Shown in pieces: positions 9,265 through 17,485 of a DNA stretch of 64,000 bases. Origin of the DNA: Nostoc favosum CHAB5714. Its GTDB lineage: Bacteria; Cyanobacteriota; Cyanobacteriia; Cyanobacteriales; Nostocaceae. The position numbers were made by a program, and so were the translations under genes. Location of the stretch: NCBI RefSeq assembly GCF_020829495.1, contig NZ_JAIVFQ010000006.1, positions 62,001-126,000 on the forward strand, written 5' to 3'. Within the stretch, counting starts at the first letter, position 1; each line of letters starts with the position of its first letter. Below the pieces are notes generated by a model. That model was given only the letters and a program-made list of their open reading frames with translations, was not told the DNA's origin and made no database searches.

Positions 9265-10485
9265 ATGGGTGTAATTGTATTAGGATTGATGCTGTTATCC
9301 TTGACAATTTGGTTAGGATTACTGTGTTTTTGGGGACAGTTTTGGCGGGTAGACCAGCAATTAGAGGTTACAGAAACTCAGCTAGAATCGTTACCTATGG
9401 TTTGTGCCGTGGTTCCAGCCCGTAACGAAGCCCAATTGCTACCAACCACACTGCGATCGCTCCTACTCCAAGATTATCCTGGATCTTTCAACGTGTTTTT
9501 GGTAGACGATCGCAGCACAGACCGGACAGCAAATTTTGCCGAAGGAGTTGCACACGCTGTAGGTAAACCTCAGCAATTGCATATTATCTCTGGCGTTTCA
9601 CTACCTCCCGGTTGGTCGGGCAAACTTTGGGCAGTTGAGCAAGGTATAAACAGCGCTAGTAAATTTGCACCTGACTATTTTTTACTGACCGACGCAGATA
9701 TTGCACATGATCCTGGTAATCTCCGCCGACTCGTTGCTAAAGCTGTGCAGGAAGATTTAGACCTGGTTTCTGTAATGGTGCGACTCAGGTGTGAAAGCTT
9801 TTGGGAAAAACTTTTGATTCCAGCTTTCGTCTTTTTCTTCCAAAAACTTTATCCCTTTCGCTGGGTAAATAATCCCAACAATCCCACAGCCGCCGCCGCA
9901 GGGGGATCTATTCTGATCGCCCGTGAAGCTTTAGAGCGAATCGGTGGTATTCAAGTGATTCGCCAAGCTTTAATTGATGATTGCGCCCTTGCTCAGGCTG
10001 TTAAGAAAAGCAGAGGAGACAAGGAAAACACCCCATTCCCAATGCCCAATGCCCCATGCCCAATCCCCAGCCAAGGCCGTATCTGGCTAGGATTGAGTAC
10101 ATTGACTCGGAGTCTGCGTCCTTATGACTCGCTGGCGACAATTTGGGATATGGTTGCTCGTACTGCCTATACCCAACTGAATTATTCTCCATTACTACTA
10201 TTGGGAACTTTAGTAGGAATGCCTCTGATTTATCTAGTTCCACCTGTGTGTGTAATTCTAGGTGCAGTTTGGGGCAATTGGGCGATCGCACTTACAGGTT
10301 TATTAGGATGGTTGTTAATGTCGTTGGCTTACTACCCAACGATCCGCTTTTATAAATGTTCTCCTTGGTTAGCCTTTAGTTTACCTGCGATCGCTTTTCT
10401 CTATACCCTGATGACTCTAGACTCAGCACTACGTCATTGGCAAGGACGCGGTGGCGCTTGGAAAGGAAGAGTTTATCGTAAATAA
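9265..10485 (+). CDS. hpnB: Hopanoid-associated family 2 glycosyltransferase HpnB
   Basis: 406 residues: an N-terminal membrane segment, a GT-A family 2 domain (VVPARNEAQLLPTTLRSLLLQDYP, then VFLVDDRSTDRTA and a TDADI acid motif) and three or four C-terminal membrane helices. This matches HpnB, which occurs beside squalene-hopene cyclases. Between the conserved LIDDCALAQAVKK and GRIWLGLSTLTRSLRP there are about 20 extra residues (NTPFPMPNAPCPIPSQ). They are encoded by the intergenic heptamer repeat CCCAATG/CCCCATG, which has entered the gene without breaking the frame. The ATG at 9265 follows AGGT. Confidence 0.9.
   Translation: MGVIVLGLMLLSLTIWLGLLCFWGQFWRVDQQLEVTETQLESLPMVCAVVPARNEAQLLPTTLRSLLLQDYPGSFNVFLVDDRSTDRTANFAEGVAHAVGKPQQLHIISGVSLPPGWSGKLWAVEQGINSASKFAPDYFLLTDADIAHDPGNLRRLVAKAVQEDLDLVSVMVRLRCESFWEKLLIPAFVFFFQKLYPFRWVNNPNNPTAAAAGGSILIAREALERIGGIQVIRQALIDDCALAQAVKKSRGDKENTPFPMPNAPCPIPSQGRIWLGLSTLTRSLRPYDSLATIWDMVARTAYTQLNYSPLLLLGTLVGMPLIYLVPPVCVILGAVWGNWAIALTGLLGWLLMSLAYYPTIRFYKCSPWLAFSLPAIAFLYTLMTLDSALRHWQGRGGAWKGRVYRK
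10027..10072. repeat. Heptamer repeat inside hpnB
   Basis: CCCATTC, CCAATGCC, CAATGCCCCATG, CCCAATCC form a short run of the same degenerate 7-bp repeat found between genes at about 12545-12590 and (reversed) 45358-45400. Here it lies inside the hpnB reading frame and stays open. Confidence 0.8.
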
Positions 10486-10612
10486 AAGGGTTTAAGACCC
10501 GCAACGTCAACTTATAGTTGCCCACTGATTTGTCCTTCTCAAATACAGTGGCGAAATATAAGGCACGAAAGCTAAAATTAAAGTAAGACTAATGTGGTTG
10601 ATTAAAATAATT

Positions 10613-10849
10613 ATGACAACCGCAACATCAACAAATAATCCTGTTATTGTCCCCAAAAAGCTGCCTTTTCTGGAGTCAATTTGTTGGCAGACCGCCGATG
10701 TCTATCGGTTTACTTCAGAACAAATGCTGAGTCGCTATGAGCGTGGTTGGCAATATCGCAACCTATTTAATAATCTTGAGGGTGAAGAACTCAATTTCCT
10801 TAAGGAAATCGCCAGACGCTATAAGTCCTGGTTGCAAGTTTGTTTATGA
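10613..10849 (+). CDS. Small protein preceding AbiEii-type toxin, candidate antitoxin
   Basis: About 78 residues from the ATG at 10613 (MTTATSTNNPVIVPKKLPF); an ATG at 10592 would add seven residues and neither has a strong ribosome site. The sequence is helical and charged (SEQMLSRYERGWQYRNLFNNLEGEELNFLKEIARRYKSWL). I do not recognise a named domain. Its stop codon overlaps the start of the nucleotidyltransferase gene as ATGA, which indicates translational coupling and the usual antitoxin-toxin arrangement. Antitoxin function is inferred from context only. Confidence 0.6.
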   Translation: MTTATSTNNPVIVPKKLPFLESICWQTADVYRFTSEQMLSRYERGWQYRNLFNNLEGEELNFLKEIARRYKSWLQVCL

Positions 10850-11625
10850 TCTCCAGGTTTGAACACCATAATAAAATTCTCACAGTTCTAGAATGCTTAG
10901 ATTCTGACATACTTAGGAAGGGTTCTGCTTACTTCGGTGGCGGAACCCTTCTTGCATTTGAGTTTGAAGAATATCGCTGGAGTAAGGACGTTGATTTTAT
11001 CGCTTCTGTTGGTACAGAAGGCTACAAATACCTGCGGACAGTGGTATTTGAGGGTGGGCATGAAGCATTATTTAGTGATTTAAGTAAAATCCAAATTGGA
11101 CGTAGCACAACTGACCAATATGGAATTCGGATGATCGTTTTTGTGGATGATATGCCGATTAAAATGGAAATTATTGCGGAAACTCGTTTTCAACTAGACC
11201 CACCAAGATATCTAAAGTGGTCACCCGTTCCCTGCTTGAGCCTTAATGACTGTTTTACCTCTAAGCTGCTGTCGAATTCTGACCGTTACGCAGATGACAG
11301 CGTTGAGGCAAGAGATTTAATTGATCTAGCAATTCTCAGGCTGCAATCTCCAATCCCTCAAGCATCAATTGAGAAGGCTGAAAAAGCATATCAGGTTATG
11401 CGCCCTTTGGAAAGAGCGATCGCACTATTTCAGGGAAGACCAGATTACAGGGAAAAATGCTTTCTCAGTCTGCAAGTTGATCAAGCTCAGATACCCAAAA
11501 TTATCGACGGTATTGATTTACTCTCTACAGATTTAGGCTTATCTCACACTCTAAGGGCTTTTCGAGAACAACATGATATTTTTGCTGATTTAGAAACACA
11601 AATTAAAAAACGAGAAGATTCTTAA
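10846..11625 (+). CDS. AbiEii/AbiGii-type nucleotidyltransferase, candidate toxin
   Basis: About 259 residues. The motif YFGGGTLLAFEF followed by WSKDVDFI gives the GG(G)T...DxD signature of the DNA polymerase beta-like nucleotidyltransferase fold used by AbiEii toxins of type IV toxin-antitoxin and abortive infection systems. Further conserved pieces are KMEIIAETRF and the SKLLSNSDRYADDSVEARDLIDLAIL segment, typical for this family. I place the start at the ATG at 10846, inside the ATGA overlap with the preceding small gene; a TTG at 10840 is less likely. Family assignment is good; whether it acts as toxin in this host is untested. Confidence 0.8.
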   Translation: MISRFEHHNKILTVLECLDSDILRKGSAYFGGGTLLAFEFEEYRWSKDVDFIASVGTEGYKYLRTVVFEGGHEALFSDLSKIQIGRSTTDQYGIRMIVFVDDMPIKMEIIAETRFQLDPPRYLKWSPVPCLSLNDCFTSKLLSNSDRYADDSVEARDLIDLAILRLQSPIPQASIEKAEKAYQVMRPLERAIALFQGRPDYREKCFLSLQVDQAQIPKIIDGIDLLSTDLGLSHTLRAFREQHDIFADLETQIKKREDS

Positions 11626-11647
11626 ACAGGTAGCGTTGCCCCATGCC

Positions 11648-11998
11648 CTAATTCCTTGAAGCTATTTGTTTACTACTCGCGGCGCCAACAGGCAATGGTT
11701 GAGCCGCTTTCAATATCGCATCCAGCAACCCTGGAAACAGCACCTCTAAATCTTCACGCCGCAGGATGTTAATGTGATGTGTTCCTTCTTTACGTGTAAA
11801 GACTATCCCAGACTCCCGCAAAATCTTAAAATGATTGGACATAGTAGACTTAGCGATCGCAAAATCAAAACTGGCACAGCATTGTTCCCCCTCAGTCGCC
11901 AACCGCCGCACAATCTCTAGCCGCACTGGATCGCCCAATGCATACAGCACTCCCGGTAAAGAAATATTTTTTCTATCTGGATGATAAAGAAATCTCAT
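11648..11998 (-). CDS. ArsR/SmtB family transcriptional regulator
   Basis: 116 residues with the ArsR winged helix: ALGDPVRLEIVRRLATEGEQCC, then AKSTMSNHFKILRESGIVFTRKEGTHH. A vicinal Cys-Cys pair lies at the end of the second helix, where some ArsR proteins bind metals or sense oxidants. It diverges from the thioredoxin gene with an 81-bp gap that contains a perfect 17-bp palindrome (12036-12052), the obvious operator. The run of thioredoxin, SDR, ene-reductase and nitroreductase genes downstream suggests a redox or electrophile signal rather than arsenic, but the inducer cannot be read from the sequence. Confidence 0.88.
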   Translation of the reverse strand: MRFLYHPDRKNISLPGVLYALGDPVRLEIVRRLATEGEQCCASFDFAIAKSTMSNHFKILRESGIVFTRKEGTHHINILRREDLEVLFPGLLDAILKAAQPLPVGAASSKQIASRN

Positions 11999-12035
11999 AG
12001 TTGCATTATCTCATCAGGTGGCATATATTTTTATT

Positions 12036-12052
12036 ATTCGATATTATCGAAT
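12036..12052. promoter_or_regulatory. Palindromic operator between arsR-type gene and trx
   Basis: ATTCGATATTATCGAAT is a perfect 17-bp dyad (arms ATTCGATA/TATCGAAT around a central T), and the similarity extends three more bases on each side with one mismatch. Position and shape fit an ArsR-family dimer site controlling both divergent genes. Confidence 0.75.
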
Positions 12053-12079
12053 TATAGAATTAATTAGGAAGGCAATTTT

Positions 12080-12403
12080 ATGTCATCCATTACAAATGTC
12101 ACAGAAGCCACATTCAAGCAAGAAGTCTTGGAAAGTGAGATTCCGGTATTAGTGGACTTTTGGGCGCCGTGGTGCGGCCCTTGCCGGATGGTGGGCCCAG
12201 TCGTAGATGAAGTTGCTGCTGAATACGAAGGACAGGTAAAATTTGTGAAGCTGAACACAGATCAAAATCCTACTGTCGCCAGCCATTATGGAATTCGCAG
12301 CATTCCGACACTGATGGTTTTTAAGGGAGGTCGGCAAGTCGATACTGTCGTAGGGGCAGTTCCAAAAACCACTTTGAATAAGACCTTAGCACAGCATCTT
12401 TAA
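12080..12403 (+). CDS. trxA: Thioredoxin
   Basis: 107 residues with the full thioredoxin fold: [20 protein letters not shown] places the active-site WCGPC at residues 31-35, followed by the cis-proline segment [13 protein letters not shown]. It reduces protein disulfides in the cytoplasm. A strong AGGAAGG ribosome site precedes the ATG. It is divergent from an ArsR-family regulator with a shared operator, so it is probably an inducible thioredoxin and not the only housekeeping copy. Confidence 0.92.
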   Translation: MSSITNVTEATFKQEVLESEIPVLVDFWAPWCGPCRMVGPVVDEVAAEYEGQVKFVKLNTDQNPTVASHYGIRSIPTLMVFKGGRQVDTVVGAVPKTTLNKTLAQHL

Positions 12404-12423
12404 TCTAGTACTCGACCAACCCA

Positions 12424-12600
12424 AAATTGCTGGGTGAGGGTAGGGAGTGGGGAGTTGGGGGAGCAGGGGGAAATTACTCTCCTCTGCACCCTTCCCCCTG
12501 GCCCTGGAGCCTCTTCTCCATACTTCGACAAGGCTCAGTACAAGTGCCCCATACCCAATGCCCCATGCCCAATGCCCCATTCCCAACTTCTGAATTCTGT
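12424..12600. repeat. Degenerate heptamer repeats and G-rich spacer
   Basis: The gap between thioredoxin and the SDR gene is filled with runs of GGGAGT/GGGGGAG and then CCCAATG/CCCCATG heptamers. Two short overlapping frames here (12427-12634) are only open because of the repeats. Confidence 0.6.
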
Positions 12601-12624
12601 TTCAACTAACGGGGAAAGAGCGAA

Positions 12625-13419
12625 ATGGACTTGAAATTGCATGGTAAATCCGCCTTTGTGAGTGGCTCAACCGCAGGTATTGGTTTTGCGATCGCTCTTG
12701 GGTTAGCTCAAGAGGGTGCATCAGTGATTATCAACGGTCGCTCTGAAGAACGAGTAGCCCAGGCGATCGCCAAAATTAAGCATTCTACACCCGAAGCGAA
12801 AGTCTCTGGTGTTGTTGCTGACACAGGTACTGCATCAGGGGTAGAGAAACTTTTTCAAGAGGTTCCTCACGTTGATATCCTGATAAACAATTTAGGTATT
12901 TACGAGCCAAAAACCTTCTTTGATATTACTGATAAAGACTGGTTAAACATATTTGAGGTTAACGTCCTCAGTGGAGTCCGTTTGAGTCGGCAATATCTGC
13001 AAAAGCAGCTAGAGCAAAACTGGGGGCGGATAATTTTTATCTCCAGCGAATCTGCCATTCAAATTCCCGTAGAAATGATTCACTACGGCACAACTAAGAC
13101 AGCACAGCTAGCCATTGCACGAGGTCTAGCAGAAATGACTGTCGGGACTGGAGTCACTGTAAACTCCGTCCTCCCCGGGCCAACCCGTTCAGAAGGAGTT
13201 GAAGAGTTTATCACCAACCTGGCGCAGGAACGCGGTATTGATCGCGCTGAAGTCGAGGCTGAGTTTTTTCAAAATGTGCGTCCAAGTTCCCTAATCAAAC
13301 GCTTTGCAACTAATGAAGAAGTAGCAGCGATCGTAGTTTACCTTTCTAGTCCTGTAGCTTCAGCAACTAATGGTGCAGCTTTGCGGGTAGATGGTGGCGT
13401 TATTCAGTCGATTGTTTAG
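12625..13419 (+). CDS. SDR family NAD(P)-dependent oxidoreductase
   Basis: 264 residues of classical short-chain dehydrogenase/reductase. The cofactor motif is SGSTAGIGFAIALGLA, NNLG follows beta-4, the catalytic Ser is in IFISSESA and the YxxxK pair in HYGTTKTAQLAIARGLAE. The C-terminus ATNGAALRVDGGVIQ is typical of FabG-like enzymes. A GGGGAAAG ribosome site lies just upstream of the ATG. Substrate is unknown; the neighbouring ene-reductase and nitroreductase suggest carbonyl or electrophile detoxification. Confidence 0.88.
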   Translation: MDLKLHGKSAFVSGSTAGIGFAIALGLAQEGASVIINGRSEERVAQAIAKIKHSTPEAKVSGVVADTGTASGVEKLFQEVPHVDILINNLGIYEPKTFFDITDKDWLNIFEVNVLSGVRLSRQYLQKQLEQNWGRIIFISSESAIQIPVEMIHYGTTKTAQLAIARGLAEMTVGTGVTVNSVLPGPTRSEGVEEFITNLAQERGIDRAEVEAEFFQNVRPSSLIKRFATNEEVAAIVVYLSSPVASATNGAALRVDGGVIQSIV

Positions 13420-13457
13420 TTTGGACGGGACTGGGGGACTGGGGACTGGGGGCTGGG

Positions 13458-13593
13458 CAATATCGGTTTCGATAAGGTTTTTTAATGACACGCCGCTAAT
13501 CACAAAGACGCGATAAATCGCCGTCTTTACAATAATCAGTCCTTTGTCTTGACGGCGATTTATCGCGTCTCTTGCCTTAACCGAACCGTATTG
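13458..13593. repeat. Family G inverted-repeat element (CAATAC... ends), copy 1
   Basis: 136 bp beginning CAATATCGGTTTCGATAAGG and ending CCTTAACCGAACCGTATTG, imperfect inverted ends of the CAATACxxTTxxGTTAAG type. The interior holds a perfect 20-bp inverted repeat (13506-13525 with 13551-13570). Other copies are at 21955-22091, 36678-36811, 51701-51803 and 50277-50449. Confidence 0.7.
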
Positions 13594-13708
13594 GGGGAAC
13601 TGGGGACTGGGAACGAGGCGACACAAGCCTTTGGGCTTTCCTTAGTGCCAATCGACCAATGACCAATGACCAATGACTAATGACCAAAATAATTTGGAGA
13701 TAAAACCA

Positions 13709-14821
13709 ATGACTAGTGATATCAACTTATTCTCTCCTTACCAATTAGGGAATCTGGAACTACCTAACCGAATAGTAATGGCACCCTTAACCCGAAACAG
13801 GGCAGGACAGGGAAATGTACCACACCAACTGAATGCTACCTACTACGCCCAACGTGCTTCCGCCGGACTGATTATTGCTGAAGCAACACAGGTAACTCCT
13901 GAAGGACAGGGTTATCCCGCTACACCAGGAATTCATTCACCAGAACAGGTGGAGGGCTGGAAGTTAGTAACCGATACCGTACATCAGCAGGGAGGGAGAA
14001 TTTTTCTGCAACTATGGCATGTAGGCAGGATTTCTCATCCTGATTTACAACCGAATGGAGCTTTACCTGTTGCACCTTCTGCCATTGCTGCTAAAGGTGA
14101 CGCCGCAACTTATGAGGGGCCCAAACCCTTTGTTACTCCCCGTGCTTTAGAAACTTCGGAAATACCGCAGATAGTCGAACAGTATCGTCTGGGAGCGGCA
14201 AATGCCCTAGCGGCTGGGTTTGATGGGGTAGAAATTCACTCAGCTAATGGTTATTTAATAGATCAATTTCTGCGCGATCGCACCAATCAACGTACAGATA
14301 AATATGGCGGTTCCATTGAGAATCGCGCCCGATTCCTCTTAGAAGTCACAGAGGCGGTAACTAGTGTGTGGGATTCTAACCGAGTAGGAGTACGTTTATC
14401 TCCCAGTGGGACTTTTAACGATATAGGTGACTCCAATCCCCTAGAGACATTCGGTTATGCGGCTCAAGCGTTGAACCAATTTAATTTGGCATATCTGCAT
14501 ATTTATGAGGCAACAGAAGCAGACATCAGACATGGCGGGATAATTGTACCCACTAGTCATATACGCGATCGCTTTACAGGTACACTCATCGTCAATGGTG
14601 GTTATACTCGTGAAAAAGGCGATGCAGTACTAGCCAACAAAGCAGCAGATTTAGTTGCCTTTGGCACATTATTTATATCAAACCCCGATTTACCCCGACG
14701 CTTGGCTTTGAATGCACCACTAAATGAAGCAGATCAGGCAACCTTTTATGGTGGCGGTGAAAAGGGATATACAGATTATCCATTTTGGTCGGCTGCTAAT
14801 GAGTCGGTAGCTAAGGCATAA
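13709..14821 (+). CDS. Old Yellow Enzyme family ene-reductase (NemA-like)
   Basis: About 370 residues of FMN-dependent TIM-barrel ene-reductase. Diagnostic pieces are NRIVMAPLTRNRA, QLWHVGRISHP, VEIHSANGYLIDQFLRD (the substrate-binding His/Asn pair) and TDKYGGSIENRARF. These enzymes reduce activated alkenes, nitrate esters and maleimides with NADPH. I place the start at 13709 because GGAGAT lies 7 bp upstream; the in-frame ATG at 13673 lies in a run of ATGACCA heptamers. It follows the SDR gene after a repeat-filled gap and precedes a nitroreductase, giving a small electrophile-reduction cluster. Confidence 0.92.
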   Translation: MTSDINLFSPYQLGNLELPNRIVMAPLTRNRAGQGNVPHQLNATYYAQRASAGLIIAEATQVTPEGQGYPATPGIHSPEQVEGWKLVTDTVHQQGGRIFLQLWHVGRISHPDLQPNGALPVAPSAIAAKGDAATYEGPKPFVTPRALETSEIPQIVEQYRLGAANALAAGFDGVEIHSANGYLIDQFLRDRTNQRTDKYGGSIENRARFLLEVTEAVTSVWDSNRVGVRLSPSGTFNDIGDSNPLETFGYAAQALNQFNLAYLHIYEATEADIRHGGIIVPTSHIRDRFTGTLIVNGGYTREKGDAVLANKAADLVAFGTLFISNPDLPRRLALNAPLNEADQATFYGGGEKGYTDYPFWSAANESVAKA

Positions 14822-15066
14822 TTCGTAATTCGTAATTCGTAATTCGTAATTCGTAATTCGTAATTCGTAATTCGTAATTATGACTTTATGACTGTACCTT
14901 GCGCGTGCCGTAGGCAAGTCGTTTGTTCTGAAACAAGGAATAATTTTTATTTTTGTTTTGTGAATAAATAGATTTGCTTGTATCCTAATTACGTTAGCTA
15001 GCGCAGTGGTAGCGAGTGTGCATTCGCTTTTAGCGTCTCATAGAGAACGTCATTACGAATTATTTG
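14820..15066. repeat. Tandem ATTCGTA heptamers and GCG-rich dispersed repeat
   Basis: Eight near-perfect copies of ATTCGTA follow the stop codon of the ene-reductase gene. Beyond them is a composite repeat related to the one at 3440-3650 (TTAGCGTCTCATAGAGAACGTCATTACGAATT). No gene. Confidence 0.65.
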
Positions 15067-15094
15067 GTCATAACTCAACTATCAGGAGAATTTC

Positions 15095-15760
15095 ATGAGT
15101 TCTATCACCCAAACCCAACCTTTAGATGTACCAAGTGCGATCGCTAAACGTCGTTCCATCAAAACTTTTAAAACAGACCCCATCGCCCCAGAACTACTCA
15201 AGCAACTGGTAGAGTTAACCGTGGCAGCGCCCAGCAGCTATAATATCCAGGACTGGCAAATTATTCTTGTGCAAGATGAAGCACAAAAGGCAGCACTATC
15301 AGCCGCATCGTGGAATCAACAGCAAATTATCCAAGCACCTGTAACCTTCGTCTTTGCCGCCGATCCTAACGCAGGCGAACAAAACTTAACCCCAATTCTA
15401 GAGCGGGGACTCGAAACTGGAGCATGGAATGAAGGCACAGTAAACTACTTTAAAACCGCCATCCCGCAGTTTCAAGCTGGGCTAGGCGACAAACGACGCG
15501 AATATGCGATCAAAGATGCGATCATTGCCGCTACCCATTTGGTGTTAGCAGCAGAAAGTTTGGGATTATCCACTTGTTTTATGAACGGTTGGATTGAGGA
15601 TCAGGTAAAACAAGTGATTGGTGCTGGGGATAATCCAGATTTAGCGATCGCTGTTTTAGTTCCTGTTGGCTATGCAGCAGAACCACGCTTAAATCCCGGT
15701 CGTTTGCCATTCTCCTCCAACGTCTCTGTGGATAGAATCGGTAATCCTTATGCAGGGTAG
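15095..15760 (+). CDS. Nitroreductase family protein
   Basis: 221 residues. RRSIKTFKTDPI near the start, VAAPSSYNIQDWQIILVQ and the C-terminal AAESLGLSTCFMNGW...DLAIAVLVPVGYAAE match the FMN-binding nitroreductase fold, which acts as an obligate dimer reducing quinones and nitro compounds with NAD(P)H. A good CAGGAGAA ribosome site precedes the ATG. It closes the run thioredoxin, SDR, ene-reductase, nitroreductase, all on the plus strand. Confidence 0.9.
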   Translation: MSSITQTQPLDVPSAIAKRRSIKTFKTDPIAPELLKQLVELTVAAPSSYNIQDWQIILVQDEAQKAALSAASWNQQQIIQAPVTFVFAADPNAGEQNLTPILERGLETGAWNEGTVNYFKTAIPQFQAGLGDKRREYAIKDAIIAATHLVLAAESLGLSTCFMNGWIEDQVKQVIGAGDNPDLAIAVLVPVGYAAEPRLNPGRLPFSSNVSVDRIGNPYAG

Positions 15761-15800
15761 CTTTTCCTAAATGGGGAATGGGGAATGGGGAATAGAGGAT

Positions 15801-16104
15801 GAGTCTTTGATACTCGTGAATGAGTCTTTGATACTCGCCGACGAGTCTTTGATACTCGTGAATGAGTCTTTTATCCTCGCCAACGAGTCTTTGATACTCG
15901 TGAACGAGTCTTTTATCCTCGCCGACGAGTCTTTAATACTCGTGAACGAGTCTTTGATACTCGCCGACGAGTCTTTAATACTCGTGAATGAGTCTTTGAT
16001 ACTCGCCGACGAGTCTTTGATACTCGTGAATGAGTCTTTTATACTCGTGAATGAATCTTTTATACTCGTGAATGAGTCTTTGATACTCGCCAACGAGTCT
16101 TTGA
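15801..16104. repeat. 21-bp tandem array 1 (GAGTCTTTGATACTCG...)
   Basis: Fourteen full 21-bp units plus a partial one. Each unit contains the dyad GAGT...ACTC (GAGTCTTTGATACTC) followed by a 6-bp spacer that is either GTGAAT/C or GCCGAC/GCCAAC. For the first eleven units the two spacers alternate strictly, giving a 42-bp higher-order repeat. Because 21 is a multiple of three, long frames stay open on both strands; they are not genes. Confidence 0.9.
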
Positions 16105-16165
16105 AGCTGCTCCCCCTGCTCCCCCTGCCTCCCCTGCTCCCCCTGCCTCCCCTGCTCCCCCTGCC

Positions 16166-16246
16166 TCCCCTCCCCGCAAGCGGGGAGGGGCTAGGGGTGG
16201 GGTGTAATGGCTGTGGTTAGCATAACTATTTATGCGGACATGATAT
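16166..16246. repeat. Family A element, partial copy
   Basis: Right half of the element seen in full at 51845-51990: GC-rich core, TGTAATGGCTGTGGTTAGCATAACTATTTAT and the end GCGGACATGATAT. The other end is replaced by CCCCTGCCTCCCCTGCT repeats. Confidence 0.7.
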
Positions 16247-16247
16247 T

Positions 16248-16347
16248 ATACCAATTTGAAAAAAGAATGCGACAGATGGGTAGGGGCACAACAATGTTGT
16301 GCCCTTACAAATAATTGATGTGTCGCAAACATTATTTGAATTGGTAT
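16248..16347. repeat. Small inverted-repeat element (ATACCAATTTGAA ends)
   Basis: About 100 bp from ATACCAATTTGAA to ATTTGAATTGGTAT. The centre is the hairpin GGGCACAACAATGTTGTGCCC, also seen (as GGGGCACAACATGTTGTGCCCC) at 22133-22156 outside any such element. Confidence 0.6.
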
Positions 16348-16472
16348 TACTAGGCTTTAAAACAGAAATCAAGTTAAACAACAAACAGCGTACTTTACTA
16401 GCACAACACGCAGGTACGGCAAGACACGCATGGAATCAAGGACTGGTATTATGCAAGGAGGTCATTTCGTAA
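16344..16472 (+). pseudogene. N-terminal remnant of an IS200/IS605-type TnpB
   Basis: Forty-two codons reading GFKTEIKLNNKQRTLLAQHAGTARHAWNQGL, the recognisable start of TnpB (OrfB) proteins, then a stop at 16470. The rest of the gene and any element end are missing. It abuts a small inverted-repeat element on its left and an SDR fragment on its right. Confidence 0.65.
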
Positions 16473-16659
16473 TTGATGGTGCAATCCGCTCCACAATCCG
16501 CCAAAATCCAGTAGATAATCCTGATAGTACTCTTGACCCGGATGCGACGCCGAATAGCCCGTCGTAGACATCGCTCAAACTTATCTCAGCATTTTACGCC
16601 AACCCCGCAGTGCTTGGACTTATGAAGTAGAACTACGTCCGTGGGTAGAGAACTTTTAG
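16451..16659 (+). pseudogene. C-terminal remnant of a short-chain dehydrogenase
   Basis: Two joined frames read GGHFVIDGAIRS...NPDSTLDPDA and IAQTYLSILRQPRSAWTYEVELRPWVENF, the usual C-terminus of an SDR protein. They are separated by about 23 bases containing a stop codon, apparently a small insertion. The N-terminal two thirds, including the cofactor and catalytic motifs, are absent. Identification rests on the RQPRSAWTYEVELRPW end. Confidence 0.6.
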
Positions 16660-16693
16660 CCAAAACAATTGTTAAAAAAATGGTTTTGCAGGT

Positions 16694-17461
16694 ATGAATA
16701 TTGATTTTGGTGCAACTGCTACTGATTATGCAAAACACCGCGCTGGCTTTCCCAGTTCATTATTTAACAAACTGTCTGAATATGGTATAGGTTTACCAGG
16801 GCAGAATATTGTTGACCTTGGTACTGGAACAGGAACACTAGCGCGGGGCTTTGCCGATAGAGGTGCTTATGTCATTGGCATAGATCCATCAGTTTCACTT
16901 TTAGAACAAGCGAGACTGTTAAGCGAATCAGTCCAACTCAAAGTAGATTATCGAGTCGCAACTGCCGAGAATACCGAGTTACCAGACGCAAGTGCGGATG
17001 TGGTGACAGCAGGACAGTGTTGGCATTGGTTTGATCGTCCCCGTGCTGTCCAGGAAATTACTCGGATATTGAGAAGAAATGGCTCAATTGCGATCGCTCA
17101 TTTTGATTGGATACCCTTAAAAGGTAATGTAGTTGAAGCCACAGAACAACTGATCAAGGCTCATAATCCAGTGTGGGAAATGGGCGGACGTAATGGATTG
17201 TATCCCTTGTGCTTACAAGATATTGGAGAAGGAGGATTTCGAGAAATCCGCACATTTTCTTACGATGTCTTTGTGTCTTATACACACGAAGCTTGGCGGG
17301 GGCGAATTCGTGCTAGTGCAGGCGTGGGAGCCAGTTTGACACAAGAAAAGGTAGAAGTATTTGACCAAGAATTGGCGACATTACTCGAAGCAAGATATCC
17401 CACACCAATTCTTCAGGTTCACCATAGAGTTTGGGCAGCGATCGCCAAATCACCGTTATGA
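16694..17461 (+). CDS. Class I SAM-dependent methyltransferase
   Basis: 255 residues. Motif I is NIVDLGTGTGTLARGFADRG, followed by an acidic residue in VIGIDPS, and ADVVTAGQCWHWFDRPRAVQEITRILRRNG covers motifs II and III. This is the UbiE/Methyltransf_11 type with a C-terminal cap; similar proteins are often annotated without known substrate. It is convergent with another methyltransferase gene at 17566, with a strong two-way hairpin between them. Confidence 0.88.
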   Translation: MNIDFGATATDYAKHRAGFPSSLFNKLSEYGIGLPGQNIVDLGTGTGTLARGFADRGAYVIGIDPSVSLLEQARLLSESVQLKVDYRVATAENTELPDASADVVTAGQCWHWFDRPRAVQEITRILRRNGSIAIAHFDWIPLKGNVVEATEQLIKAHNPVWEMGGRNGLYPLCLQDIGEGGFREIRTFSYDVFVSYTHEAWRGRIRASAGVGASLTQEKVEVFDQELATLLEARYPTPILQVHHRVWAAIAKSPL

Positions 17462-17485
17462 AAAGCTCTATGTTTCATCCAGAGA

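Noticed and set aside
15767..16220. Long open frames on both strands over the first 21-bp array
   Set aside because: They exist only because the period is a multiple of three and the units lack stops; no start signal or protein-like variation.
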